NCBI GenBank assembly: GCA_019915015.1
Contig: JAHBBC010000038.1
Location: 231,255-295,254 of the forward strand
DNA from: Auriscalpium vulgare
Taxonomy: Eukaryota > Basidiomycota > Agaricomycetes > Russulales > Auriscalpiaceae
DNA: 64,000 bases
Direction of reading: 5' to 3'
Position 1 is the stretch's first letter, and each line of letters starts with the position of its first letter. Below, one piece after another: positions 20,066-32,584 of this stretch. The translations under genes and the position numbers were made by a program. The notes under the pieces were generated by a model. The model searched no databases. It worked only from the letters and a program-made list of their open reading frames with translations, and was not told the DNA's origin.

Positions 20066-22239
20066 CACCGGACTTTGGGGTCTAATCTCAGCTTCAGATG
20101 TTCGTAAGATATAGCCAGTATCCCATGTATATACGACGTACATCTGCATCTGACATCTTCCAGACATTCTTCGGAATGTCTGACCTTCTTAAGTACATCA
20201 GATGCATATACTGAGCTCGGCAATGGCCGGCGCCGCCCGGCGGCCCCTGCTCCTCCTCCCCCGCGGCTCGCAGTAGCTCCGGATATTCACATAAAATCGA
20301 TATATTGATCACAATAATAATATGTACTGCGGAGGACTACAAGAAGAAACATACAACGATAGGGAGTCATGAAGGATGTTTGTGTATGTACAGGTGCCCG
20401 CCCGGCGCCTGTGCACGACGCGGAGATGCGCAGCGGCGTGCCCGCGCACCGAGAGATTTTGAGTGTCTCCCACTGCATCTTCTCCTCGCCGGAGATGTAC
20501 GGCACAATGTTGTCGAGGATGTAGAGCGAGGGCACGCCGGGGTATCCCGCGCCAGAGACGGCCTGCATTGTCGTGATGAGACAAGACTTGCCGGGGCCAA
20601 AGGCGCGCTCAAGCGCCGCGAGCGGGATGACGGCGCCCGCCGTCCAGCAGTTCGCATTGTTCCCGATGAAGCCTTTGCGGAGAGGCGTGTGCAGGGAGCG
20701 TTGTTGGGGGATGATGAACAGGTGGGATGGATAAGGGGGACGTGCGGGTCTCGTCGTCGGGTCCCGTCGATACCATTTTGCGTTGGAGTATACTGCAAAA
20801 TCGGCCCCGCAGAAAGCGGAGACGCCCCGTGCTCGTGCACGATGAAATACGGGGGCCTGTATGTACTGGCAGGTGCCCGCCTGTACCCGCGCGCTGCGGG
20901 CAGCCGCGTCGTCTTTGAGCGCCTGTTCTCTTTATCGGCGGCGTCGCCGACGGCCTAGTCTCCGCGCGCCCGACCTCTTTGTCTGCGTTGTTGGCATTGT
21001 CATCGTGCGTGTCGGCGCGCCACGTCATCGTCATCGACATCCTCGTTGACGTGTCGTCGTCGATACCGTCCTCGTCGTCGACATTCAATGTCCTCGCATC
21101 GAAGTCGTCCTCTTCAGTGTGGTCGTCATTGTTGTCGTTGGTGTGCGCCCGTCCTCGTTTGGTGGTGTTGTCATTCAACACGAGGCGTCGGCGTCGGAAC
21201 CGTTGCGGGGAGTGTGGAGTACCGTCTACAGTAAGTATCTTGGCTACACAAAAGCCAAAAGGATTAGCGCACCTATCAGCGCGTGCGCGTCGACATTGAC
21301 CCGTCGCTGTCGCCGTGCTCCAGTCGCTCGCCCCGGCTACTCACACGCCGCAGATGAGGAACGTACTGAGTGACTGCCGTCCACGTTGGCTGGCGCTCGA
21401 AGTCTTCGTCGCTATCACAATAGCATCGTGAGACATGAGAGGTGATCTGTCGTCGTCATCCAGTTGTGAGTCATCGTCAGAGGAAGCGCGTGAATGCTAC
21501 GCACCTGAATTGTCATTGCACGCCTATCCCAGCTCCAGTGGCCAGCCCTGCCCCATTCTCCTTCACGTACCTCAACGTGGTCGTAGGCCGCCTATTGACC
21601 GTATGCAACCTTGGACAGGCGCGAGGCGCGTAGGCGCGGCATGTTGGTGGAGGTTCGGCGCAGGCGGCATCGCGGCATCGCGGTAGAACTCGTGCAGCGC
21701 GTGCACATGGAGGGTTATGTACTTGAGTGGACTGTGCGGTGGGCGTGCTGTTCGGAATGTCAGTAAGTGGACCGGCGCATGTCCAAGCAAGTCAGCCCAG
21801 ATAGCCGTAGCACCAGGTCGGAGCACAGCCTCAAAGCCAAAAGCTCAGCACCTCTCAGCACAGATCGCGTCAGCCTGGAATCACTAGCAGGAGAGTAGGG
21901 CAGGGGATCTGCGGCGGACGCTGCGCGCAGAGACTCGGGTGGTGGTGGTCGGGAGTGAACGGCTGCCAGCGCGCGCACGACTTGGAAGGATTTGCTCTGC
22001 TCGTTCCCGCATGTGATTTCGACTTCGCCCAATGCAGCGAGAGATGAGCAACCTGCACGCGCGCACGTCATCGACGTGGCTGGATTGGAGCGACGCGACA
22101 GGTCAGGTGCACTGTACGCAGGACATTTGCAGGAAGAGGTCTGAGAATTGTGGACCCTACTGATATTCATGTGATAGATACGGATATAACCTAAATCCTA
22201 TGAATTCCCGCTGCTGGTTTTAGACCCCAAAGTCCGGTG
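20066..22239. mobile_element. Non-autonomous TIR element carrying a host gene fragment
   Basis: CACCGGACTTTGGGGTCTAA at 20,066-20,085 is the exact reverse complement of 22,220-22,239. The bases outside are ACA on both sides, compatible with a 3-bp target duplication as in CACTA/CMC or Harbinger types. The 2.17 kb interior has no transposase. It contains a fragment of aspartate-semialdehyde dehydrogenase, a GAC/GTC-rich stretch (about 21,000-21,130) and unrecognised minus-strand ORFs (136 codons, 21,760-22,170). Confidence 0.7.
20430..20668 (-). pseudogene. Aspartate-semialdehyde dehydrogenase fragment
   Basis: Read from 20,668 down, one frame gives KGFIGNNANCWTAG, then VIPLAALERAFGPGKSCLIT, TMQAVSGAGYPGVPSL and DNIVPYISGEEKMQWETLKI. 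This is the segment around the catalytic cysteine (NANC) and the SGAGYPG loop of fungal Hom2-type enzymes, the second step from aspartate to threonine/methionine. Only about 80 residues remain, with no start, NADP domain or C-terminus. The Ser/Thr normally after the cysteine is Trp. It lies inside the TIR element and is best read as a captured piece. Confidence 0.85.
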
Positions 22240-22662
22240 ACAGCCCGGTCGTATGTACCGTATTCAGGGTCCTCGACTGTGGCGACTCGGTCCCCGACTG
22301 GCCAGCACTGGAGGAAAGTACTGATGTACTACACTGAGCAGTAGAATGCCGAACCGGGACCACCTGGCTGCACATTCACTCAACCTTCACGCTCATTCTG
22401 CCGAGCCATTGATACAATTATTCATAACCATTCGTAAAGTCACGATACAGCTGGACAGCACAAAGTAAACCCTACGAACGATGCATCAACAACTGTTAAA
22501 ATAGCTCGATGAAATGGAGTGACATAAGAATGGCGACGCGTTTAATAGTATCGTGACATTAACTGAAAGAGAAATGTTCTATCACAGCGCGGCGAGGCGG
22601 TCCTCCAGCTGTCCGAGCTTCCCGCGGAAGCGGCGCAGCGGCGAGACCACCGCGCGGTCCCT
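22240..22662. other. Gap between TIR element and YOP1
   Basis: No gene or repeat was recognised. The part nearest YOP1 should be its 3' UTR. Confidence 0.5.
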
Positions 22663-23382
22663 TCACTCGGACGTCGCGGTGGCGACGCGGTCGCGGAGGT
22701 TCTCCGCGGTGACGGTGTCATTAACCGAGGTCGAGCTGCCGGAGTTGGTGCGCGAGCTGATGTTCGACAGCACGGGCTTCAGCACGGTGTAGTACGTCGT
22801 TTGCGCGCCCTGAAGCGGAAGCAAAATAGGGTCAGCTCGGTGCCGCGCGCGACGTCATAAGCATGCTTACGCGGAAGGCGGGGAGCTGGAGCCAGAGGAT
22901 GAAGGCGGTCTTGAAGGAGAAGTACCAGGGGAAATAGTAGAGGACGAGACGGAGGGCAAAGCCCTCGAGGAAGTTGAAGAAACCAAAGACGATCCAATAC
23001 GTGAGCCACTGGACGTCATCCTGGTGGCCGGGCGACTCGAGGGCCTTGAAGGAGAGGTACGCGGGGAGGCCCCAGCCGATGAAGTTGGAGACGGGTGCGG
23101 CGAGGGCGTTGACGAAGTGGAGGAGGGCGAGGAAGCCGGCTGTGCCGACGACGGCGTAGGTCTTGGGGACCTGTGTGCGCTGCTCGAGGTTGACGAGGAC
23201 AGGGTACTTGGAGAGCTGCGTGGCACGCGATAGGCACGTTGCGTCAGCTGCTGGGGCGCTGCGGACGGAGAAAGCGGGCGAGCACGCACCTCCTTATCGA
23301 GCTGGGCGACGTAGTAGTTCAACTTGGACTGTGCCTGCTGGAAGGCAGGGTGCTGCTGGACCTTTTGCTGGGCAGACGACAT
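22663..23382 (-). CDS. YOP1: Yop1/REEP-family ER-shaping protein
   Basis: Three exons: 23,382-23,290, 23,215-22,871 and 22,809-22,663, with introns GTGCGT...GCAG and GTAAGC...TTCAG, giving about 195 residues. The product reads MSSAQQKVQQHPAF, then the TB2/DP1/HVA22 domain: LSKYPVLVNLEQRTQVPKTY, hydrophobic hairpins (VVGTAGFLALLHFVNALAAP), the YWIVFGFFNFLEGF segment, YYFPWYFSFKTAFILWLQLP and QTTYYTVLKP. These hairpins bend ER tubules, together with reticulons. The size fits the family (about 180 residues). The gene is head to head with OST5, another ER membrane protein, across 250 bases. Confidence 0.93.
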
Positions 23383-23632
23383 CTGACGAACGCATGACGA
23401 CAGCGCAGACGACGTGTCGACAGTGAGCAACGGGCGACGGGGATGACTGGCAGCGACGGGGCACTCACGGGTGTGGCTTTGGGAGTTGACAGGGGGGCGA
23501 GGGGGTCGTGAAGGCGGTGGTGGGAGGGAAGGAAAGGAGGGAGGACGCGGGTTGATATGGGCTTGCTTACACGTGTTTGCGTCACCGGCCAAATACGTCA
23601 GACGTGGCGCGTCCGCCTGCGCTCACTCCGCT

Positions 23633-23978
23633 ATGTCGCACTACCAAGAGCTCAAGGTGCGTGTCCTCGCCCTCGCCCGCCTGCGCCGCTGACCCGCCCC
23701 AGCTCCTCCACAAGGCCGTCCCGCCGTTCTCTCCTCTCCTCCCCGTCGCCCTCCTCCCCTACGTCGCCTTCGTCCTCCTCACCGCGACGTTCGGCCTCGC
23801 CTTCTACTTCTCCACGTACGCCCCAGCCCACTGCCCAGCCCGTGCCGTGCTCATCGCTGCCCACAGCCTCCCAAAATCCACCGTTCCAGTCCGCGAGTCT
23901 GCTGTCGCCGTCGCCGCGAGCCTGCTGGGCGGCTTGGGCGTCGTCGCCCTGTTCAACACCGTCGGCGTGTTTGTGTAG
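23633..23978 (+). CDS. OST5: Oligosaccharyltransferase subunit Ost5/TMEM258
   Basis: Three exons: 23,633-23,656, 23,703-23,815 and 23,867-23,978, giving 82 residues. Introns of 46 and 51 nt have GTGCGT and GTACGC donors. The protein has two membrane spans (LPVALLPYVAFVLLTATFGL and a C-terminal AASLLGGLGVVALFNTVGVFV-type helix) separated by a short charged loop. Length, two-helix topology and the ending G-x-G-V-x3-F/L-x3-V-G-V/I-Y/F-V match yeast Ost5 and TMEM258, a subunit of the ER N-glycosylation complex. The 24-nt first exon is decisive for the start and easily missed by gene finders. Confidence 0.8.
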
Positions 23979-24196
23979 CCACGTCACCCCTGGTATCCAT
24001 GTAGCGACGCGTTGTAGACCGCCATACTAGCTGGGGCTGTAGCCGATATCTGCGAGTGACTTCGTGGGCACCTGCTGGCGTGAGCCCAACAAGCTACTTT
24101 GAGTCTACTTTGGCAAGTACTGTGCGCAGAACAAATTATATACATTTACGATATGTACCAGTGTCCTACGTGTCAATATTCAGTGCTCATCGTTGG

Positions 24197-27100
24197 CTAC
24201 TCGTCGTCGTCCTCATCCGACAGCTCAATATACGCCTTCACCGGCGCCGCCCTCGCGGCGCGCTTCGGCGCAGCCGCCCTCGGCGGCGGCGGTGTCACCT
24301 CCCGCTCGTCCAACAGAATCTCGTCGTCGCTGCTCGCGAGCGACTTCTTCACAGGCGCCTTCTTCGCTGGCGGCTTCGCCGTGCCCGAAGCCTTGCGCGC
24401 CGTCGGCTTCGACGCGCCGCTGGCAGGTTTCTTGAAAAAGTCGGTCACCTCGGCTTGGGCGGTGATCTTGGGCTTCTTCACAGGCTTCACATAAACGGAG
24501 TCGTCGCTCTCATCTTCCGCCTTGTCCAGACTTTCAAGCGCGCATGCAATCCGTCAGCAGTGTGCGGTGTAGATCATAAGACAACGCGGGCGCACCTCTT
24601 ACGCTTCGTCGGCGGGGCCTCCTTTGCCTTGCCCTTGCCCTTCGCGATCGCCGCGGCGACCACGTCGTCCCCAGAGCCATCCTCGTCATCCGATTTCACC
24701 ACCTTCTTCGCAGCAGGACGCTTCGCCGGGGCCTTCTTCGGCGGCGGCGACGGCTCGTCGACCATCTCGATATCCGAGTCCGACTCCTCCTTCGGCGGCT
24801 TCTTCGTCGCAGCGCGTTTCTTCGGCGGCGCGGCCGCAGGCGGCTTGTCGTCGTCGTCGCTCGGGACTTTCAGTGCAGCCTTCGAGCTCTCCGCTTTGAC
24901 CGCAACGGGCTTCGCGCGTGGCTTGGGAGGCGCGGCGGGACCATCCGCCGCCTTCTTCTTCGCGGCAGCCTTCACCGGCTTGAAGTCCTCGTCCGACTCG
25001 TCGTCGCCCTTCCGCTTCCCTGGGCCGGTGAGCGACTTCCGCGTCTGCAGCGTCGCCTGCTTGCGCTTGACGCGCTTGCCGTTCGCGTCGACGACGCCCT
25101 TGTCGTCCCACTCCTTGCAGTGTTTCTGCGGTCGACCGTCAGCCATCGGCGACGGAGGAGTGAAGTGAACGGACGGGCTTACCTCCCACTCGGCCATGAA
25201 GTTATCGAGATCGGTATTCCAGATCTGGATGGGCGTGAGCTCCAGGAGCGCGATGAGCTCCTTCTCTTTGTCGGCGGCTTGTTGAAGAAGTTTCTCGATC
25301 TGGGGAAGACATCACTTCAGCGAGTGGAACCATGCAAGCACCGTAAGATGCACCTTCTCCTTCGTCAGACTCCAGATCGCCATCCCCAGGAGATAGTCGT
25401 AGTCCGATGTTGCGCCCGTCGCATCCTCGTCATCTGCCTCATCCTCGGCAGCCGCCTCCGTCTCCCCCGCCGCCTTCGCCTTCGCCACCTTTGGGAACGG
25501 ACGGAAGTCCTTCTTCCTCAACTCCGCAACAATGTCTGCCTTCTTGCGGTTCGACACGACAAGCTGCTTGTCTACGATCATCTTGACGAAGCGCGCTTGG
25601 TTGGAGAGCTTCTCGAACTGGTTTTGCAGCTCGTTCGCCAGGAAGTCCTATAGCCAAAGCTCAGAGGCTGCTGTAGGCGACACAGACGGCAGAGTGCGTG
25701 CATACCTTGCGCTTCTGGTAGTATGCCAACCGCTTGGGATAGAAGTCCTCGATGATCTCCTCCGGAGACGCATACTTCTTGATCTTGCCGTCGTAGTCGA
25801 AGCACATCATGTTGCTGGTGTTGATCTTGCCCGTCAGCTTGAAGAACTCGACGAGGCCCTGCTCCTCTGCCTTCTGGACATCCTTCTCGGCCATGTTGAC
25901 CACAAAGTGCACGTTCGTGTTGTCGTGGTGCTCCTTGTAGTCCTGTGATTACCCGACGTCAGCGCTGCACGGAGCAACGTGCTCGAAGACCAACCTTGAT
26001 CACGCCGTCGCCCTTCTCGCTAATCATCGACTCCAACTCGGCCTTGTACGTCTGCGTCCACTTGTGGATCGGCAGCTCGGTGATCTCGATCGTGCTGTCG
26101 TTGACCTTTCGCGCGAAGCCCGTGACGTCGTACTTGTGGTCGCCCGTCTTCTTGATCGTGCCCTTGAACCCTCTCCACCACGGCAGCATCGGCACCTGCT
26201 CCTCGCCGGCCATCAGACGACGGATGTTCGCCACGATCTCAGCAGGGTTGTAGCTGGGCACCGAGGTACTCCAACCTGAGAATAGTCTTTGGATGAGCTA
26301 TATGCGTCCACTTTGACTATGATAATACGCACCTGTCCCGATACCCTCGGCACCATTGATGAGAATGAGTGGTAAGACGGGCATGTAGTACTCTGGCTCG
26401 ATCAGGTCGTTGTCCTCCTTTAGGTATGCTAGAAGAGGGTCGTCTGCGGGGTGGAAGATGGCTCGCGTGATGGGTGCCGGCTCGGTGAAAATGTAACGAG
26501 CCGAGGCATGGTCCTTTCCACCTTGGTCGCGCGTGCCGTACTGTCCATTGGGCAGCAGGAGGTTCAGATTATTGCTTCCGACGTAGTCTTGCGCCAAGTT
26601 GACGATGGTCATCGTCAAACTCTGCTCTCCGTGGTGGTACGCGGCGTGCTCGGAGATATAACCAACCAGTTGGGCGACCTACGACGCGCGTTAGATATGC
26701 TCAAACAGCAGCTCCACCGGCGTACCTTGATCTCCTTCTTCAGCTTGCGCTTGAAGCACGCCCAGATGACCTTCCGCTGGCCGGGCTTCATACCGTCCGC
26801 CACGGACGGAATGGAACGTATGTTGTCGGCCATGGAAAAGAGAATCAGCTCCTTATTGATGAAGTCCGAGTACGAAATCTCGTCCGTGTCGTGATTGAGG
26901 AACGTGCCCGGCTGGAAGCTCTACTGTCAGCGAAAGGCTGCCGATGACGATAGAAAAGAACGGACTCTGAATTGACGCAACCAATCCTTGCGATCGTCCG
27001 CCTTCTTCTTGCTGAACGCCAGCTCGATGAGTTCTTTGTCGCCGTCTTGCGTTGCAGCGAACGGAATCATGTGCTTCTCCATGTGACTGAAGTAGTCGCG

Positions 27101-29603
27101 CGCGTCCGAGTCCTTGCTCGTCCCCAGACCCTAAGTCATCCGTGAGCGCGAGGCAGGCATTGGTATCAGCGAATGAACCTTGTAGTACTTGGAGTCCCAC
27201 TTCTGCGCGTCTGGGGTGTCTTCCAGCCATTGCTCGTACTCGGGGATGGTGAAGAAATCTATCCGCTGCTTGCCTTTCGTGACCTAAGGTGTGACGACGT
27301 CGACTCAACGAGCATCATCACTGAGAAGCGCATCGACGTACCCTGACAATAGGCGTGACAAACTCTACCAAGAAGTTCGGAATCTTCAGCAAAGATGGGA
27401 AGAAATGGTCCAAGAAATTGATGAGCAGGCCCTTGATATGCGAACCGTCGTGATCCTGCTCGGCGTCAGCGTATGCGTCAATGCGATTCGCAACTCTGCA
27501 CACACCTGATCTGTCATTATCATAAGCTGGCCATAGCGCAGCGTCGCGATGTTCGAATAGTCTTTGTTGTGTTGCAAACCCATGATCTTCTTGATGTTCT
27601 GGATCTCCTCGTTCTTCATGATCTGGTCATGCCGCGCCTCGCGCACGTTCAGAAGCTTGCCGCGGAGGGGGAAGACGCCGAAGTTGTCGCGCCCGACGAC
27701 GCCGAGGCCAGCGACAGCAAGAGCCTTGGCGGAGTCTCCCTCCGTGAGGATCAGCGTACATTTGGACGCGTTCTTCGTTCCGGCATTATTCGCGTCAGCG
27801 AGCTTTGGTAGGCCCGTCAACCTATTCCAACTTGAGACAGGCGGCCGTTGGAAAAACGACAGACGAGAACGCACCGATTGCGCTTTGTGCCGTCGGTCTT
27901 CTTAATCTGCTGGTCTGCCTTGAACTTCGCCCAGTTCAGGACGTTCTCGACGATGGAAGATTTTTGAACTAAGGAAGAACGTTATTTCGGCAGATGTTAC
28001 CAGCACGCAAACGCGCCATACCTTTCTTCAGAAATTCTTCCGACAACGAAGGCCGCGACCCGAACTTGCTAGCTGGCAACGTCATAAGCTCCTTCGTCTG
28101 ACTGTCGAACGTCGGGTTCACGATCAGTGAGTTCACGAAGAGCCACATGTGCTCTTTGATCTTCGCTGGCTTGATCGCTGCGGCCTTATTCTTCTTCTCA
28201 ATGGCCGTCACCAAGTTCTTCGCAATCTGGTCCGCGATGACCCCGACGTGCGTACCACCCTTGTAGGTTGAGATGGAGTTCGCGAACGAGACGTGTTGGA
28301 AAGTGCCGTCCGACACGGCAAACGCGACTTCCCAGCGGTCGCTGATGCGCTCGTAAATGACGGGGGACTTGGCCTGCGCGGCGCCGCCTGATTGCTCTGA
28401 CGCCTCCTTCGCCGCCGAGTCGATGTACATGTCGACGTACTGCTTGAAAGTCTTGATCTTGATCCGCTCGCCGTTGAGGAAGACCTTGATGTCCTTGACG
28501 GTGCCAGCCATGTCGTACGCGCGCTTCTTGAGCAGCGACTCGGCGTCCGCGTCGATGGAGTCCATGTGCAAGCGATTGAGGTCGGGCGAGAAGGTGATTC
28601 GCGTGTACTCCTCCCCCCGCGCATTGGACGTGATCTTGGCCTTGCCGCACTTGCGCATGTTGTCCGTCCACGTCTGCTTGTACTTCTGCTTCGAGTCCTT
28701 GTCTGCGGTCTCGACCGTGAAGGACGTGGAGTAAATGTTTGCGAGCTTCGCGCCGTAACCGTTGCGGCCGCCGGTCAGCTTCTCCTCCTCGTCGTCGTAG
28801 TTGGACGAGGACAGCAGGTGACCGAAGATGAGCTCCGGGATGTAAATCTTCTCCTTTGAGTGAATCTCGATCGGGATACCGCGTCCGTTGTTGTACACGG
28901 AGATGGTGTTCTTCTCGACGTCGATGTCAATTTTCAGAGTGTCCATGCTGGCGTCGTTGATCTAGGCGCACGGTCAGACCCAATGGACGCATATACGCGT
29001 GTGCACGCACCTTGTTGTCCGCCGCGTTCACGAGAATCTCGTCGACAATCTTGAAGAAGCCTGGTACATAGCGCACGTCCCGCAAAGCCATGCGCTTCGT
29101 GTCTGAATCGTATGTCCACATGTGGTTCGCGATGCCCTCCACGCTCCCGATGTACGAATCGGGGCGCAACAAGACGTGGTCGAGTTGGGAGAGCTACGAG
29201 GAATGAGGACGTGCAAGCTTGACATTGTAGCAAGGAAGGGCATGCGCACCTTCTGATATGTCTCTGACGCGCTTTTCTTCTTCGCGTTGCCGTTGGTTGC
29301 CGGTGCTGCTCGTGGCACGGACGGGCCCGCCTCGTCTTCGTCCTCGCCCGGTCCCACTACGCTGGCATCGGCATTCTCGTCTACATCGGCAAGAACCTTC
29401 TTCTTCGGCGCTGCGCGAGGCTTGGGCGCTGGCTTCGCCTTTGGTTTCGCAGCTGGTTTGCTCGCCTGGGTCGCGGGTCAGCTAGCGACTCGCACGACAG
29501 AGTGCGCACGCACGTTCTTCTTCGCAGCAGGTGCGTAGCCATCAGATTCTGAGCCAGAGCCGGAGACGTCAATGTCAAAGTTCTCCGCCTCGGAGGAACT
29601 CAT
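24197..29603 (-). CDS. TOP2: DNA topoisomerase II
   Basis: About 15 exons. ATG 29,603 (MSSSEAENFDIDV) leads an acidic N-tail. The GHKL ATPase follows: MLRPDSYIGSVE near 29,170, NNGRGIP and GGRNGYGAKLANIYS in the long exon 28,963-28,021. TOPRIM has LTEGDSA near 27,740 and DQDHDGSHIKG split by an intron near 27,465. The breakage-reunion domain has AAYHHGEQSL, GTRDQGGKDHASARYIFT with the catalytic Tyr codon at 26,493-26,495, and NGAEGIGTG. The C-terminal domain (25,200-24,197) is Lys/Asp-rich with nuclear-localisation-type clusters and ends in DEDDDE. It passes one duplex through another using ATP and is essential for chromosome segregation. No disruption was seen. Confidence 0.96.
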
Positions 29604-29918
29604 CGGGGTGGTGGTGGTGGTGGTGGTGATTGTTGGTTTGGGAACGTTGAACTCGCGCGGCCCGACTCACGCGCTCAGCGCTCAGCCACTTTCGCGTTGT
29701 GCTTAGCTCAGCAGCAATATTTTGGCCGGCGTCTGCTCCGAAAATAATATTACGTTAAAGGCGGGGCTTGAAAAGGGAATGGCGTGTGGTGATCGCTGCT
29801 GTGGGCCTCTCCAACGCACCGCGACCATCCAGACCTCCATCAGGCGATCCGACCAGTGCGTATCCGTCTGTGTCTCCTAAAGCCCCAGCAGACCTCGACA
29901 CCAGCAGCCTTCCCCAAA
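29604..29918. promoter_or_regulatory. Shared divergent promoter TOP2/SEC4
   Basis: 315 bases between the two start codons. It holds a (GGT)n tract next to TOP2 and AT-rich aataatattacg in the middle. No classic TATA box was identified. Confidence 0.5.
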
Positions 29919-30938
<1,020 letters not shown>

Positions 30939-31763
30939 TCCAGTTTACGCATGTTGTACTCGTAGTGTTGCGAGTATTTTTTCCCTCCCGGGTCCTTGCT
31001 GTCCCTGTCTCTTGTACGTATTTATCGCATTACACGCCCATTCGGATTGCTGCCCGCCAGAAGCTGTCAAATTTGAGTGCCTATTAGATTGGTTCGTCGT
31101 GTGTTCCTTGTACATTGTATGGGTGTGGTGCCCCGACCAGCTACTGGTACCGTGCAAATTTGGACCTACCGGGAGAGTAAATCTAAGGCAGAACGCTCGC
31201 ACGTAGTTCTGTAGACCGCAGACTACCTCCGCGCCCTCGAGCTCACTGCCCTATGAAATCTCCTTAGTGACATTCGTGGCTGCCCAGGTCAAACCGAGGT
31301 AGCAGGGGATGTCTGACCCCGACAGTCGCCAGCGCCGGTGCTCCAAGCGAGGAGGACCGCGAGGAGCATAGACGCTGCGCGAAGTAACGCACAAATCGCG
31401 AAATAAGCTTATCAACGAAAACTGGTTTATATTGGCGAGCATGTGGAGTCGGCGAGCCGATGCAGGAGAGAGCATTGCGGGATGGAGTATGAGTAGTTTT
31501 AGTATGAGTCTGATGGTATACAGAATGTTTACCAACTCGGATCATGCCTCCCTTCGCAACCTCCCCCTGGCTACCGCTGTTCAAATACCCAAAAGTCGCC
31601 CTCTGCTACCTCCAGTGGATCAAGGCTCCCGGCGCAAAGCGCCGTCTAGTAGCCGTCGGGGATCAGACGTTTGGCTTGATTTACGGGGGTCCTCGTGTGG
31701 TACTGCGGGTTGCTTCACATGTGGATTGCACTCGGCACCGCGACGGGTCGATCGCGACCCAGT
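30939..31763. other. Intergenic, 3' ends of SEC4 and MED21
   Basis: 825 bases between two convergent genes. Open frames here show no domain or spliced structure. Nothing else was recognised. Confidence 0.5.
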
Positions 31764-32400
31764 TCAGCCGGGCGCCTCGTCGGCGAGCTCATTGTGGTTC
31801 AAGATGCCGCGTAGGACGTCGCTGATCTGGGTGTGCAGCGCCTCTACAAGCGGTGGGCTCAGTAAACCACATCGGCGGGCGAGTCGAAACACGTACTGGC
31901 GCGTGCAACAGCAACAGCATATTCCTGGTTCGCGCGCTGCATGTCCTGCTCAAGGGCCTCCAGACGCGTTGCCTGCGGCGCGAGACGTGAGCTGTGGCGC
32001 CGCGGGTTTGAATACGACCGCACCTGCTGCTCCTCAGGCTCCGGTACCGGTAGTGACTGCACGAGGTACTCGACCTGCTTGGCCTTCACCATGAGGTCCG
32101 CGACGAGCTCCTTCTTGTTCGCTGGGGCGCGCCAGGGGGTCAGTAAGCGTGCGCGCGGGACGGCGCGCGGGAGGCGCACCTTCGAAGATCTCTGCGGCGT
32201 CGACCTTGTCGGGGTTGCGCTGCTTGGTGATGGGGATGCTCGCGCTGAGCTGGACGAAGTTGGTGCGCGTGGTGAGGTACGCGATGCTGCTGGACATAAT
32301 GGTGAGGAGCTGCGGGGCGCGGCGGTGAGCGAGAGCGGGTGTCGTGCGAGGGTGTGCGCACATTCTGGAGCTCGTCTTGCAGCTGTGTGATGCGGTCCAT
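31764..32400 (-). CDS. MED21: Mediator subunit 21
   Basis: Five exons: 32,400-32,362, 32,309-32,180, 32,121-32,024, 31,972-31,897 and 31,843-31,764, giving 140 residues, the family's usual size. It starts MDRITQLQDELQNLL, then TNFVQLSASIPITKQ, ELVADLMVKAKQVEYLVQSLP, and a coiled coil EALEQDMQRANQEYAVAVARA to the end. MED21 pairs with MED7 in the middle module that links activators to RNA polymerase II. An upstream in-frame ATG at 32,421 would add seven residues; MDRITQLQD is the conserved start. The final intron uses GTACGT/TTGTAG; without it the frame ends in a short non-conserved tail. Confidence 0.92.
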
Positions 32401-32584
32401 GTTGGAGAGTTCCTCCAGCATTGCGCGGGCGGCGCTGGACAGGAAAGAGAACACAACGCTCTGTCACGCTTTGGCCAGGGTCACGGACGCGCTTGGGTGA
32501 CGCAGTGACTTGTGTAAGCGAGCCGACGCTCTCTGCCTCCGACCACCATCTCGCTGCTCACCGTCGCGCTGCACTCTCGTCGCC

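Noticed and set aside
22553..22792. Plus-strand ORF at the YOP1 3' end
   Set aside because: Antisense to the last YOP1 exon and its 3' UTR; the YOP1 splice pattern and motifs explain the region.
28198..28671. Alternative minus ORFs of 138-157 codons inside TOP2
   Set aside because: They are out-of-frame readings of the long ATPase exon, whose correct frame shows all GHKL motifs.
31432..32094. 220-codon plus ORF overlapping MED21
   Set aside because: Antisense to MED21 exons 3-5; the spliced minus-strand product is a full, conserved MED21.
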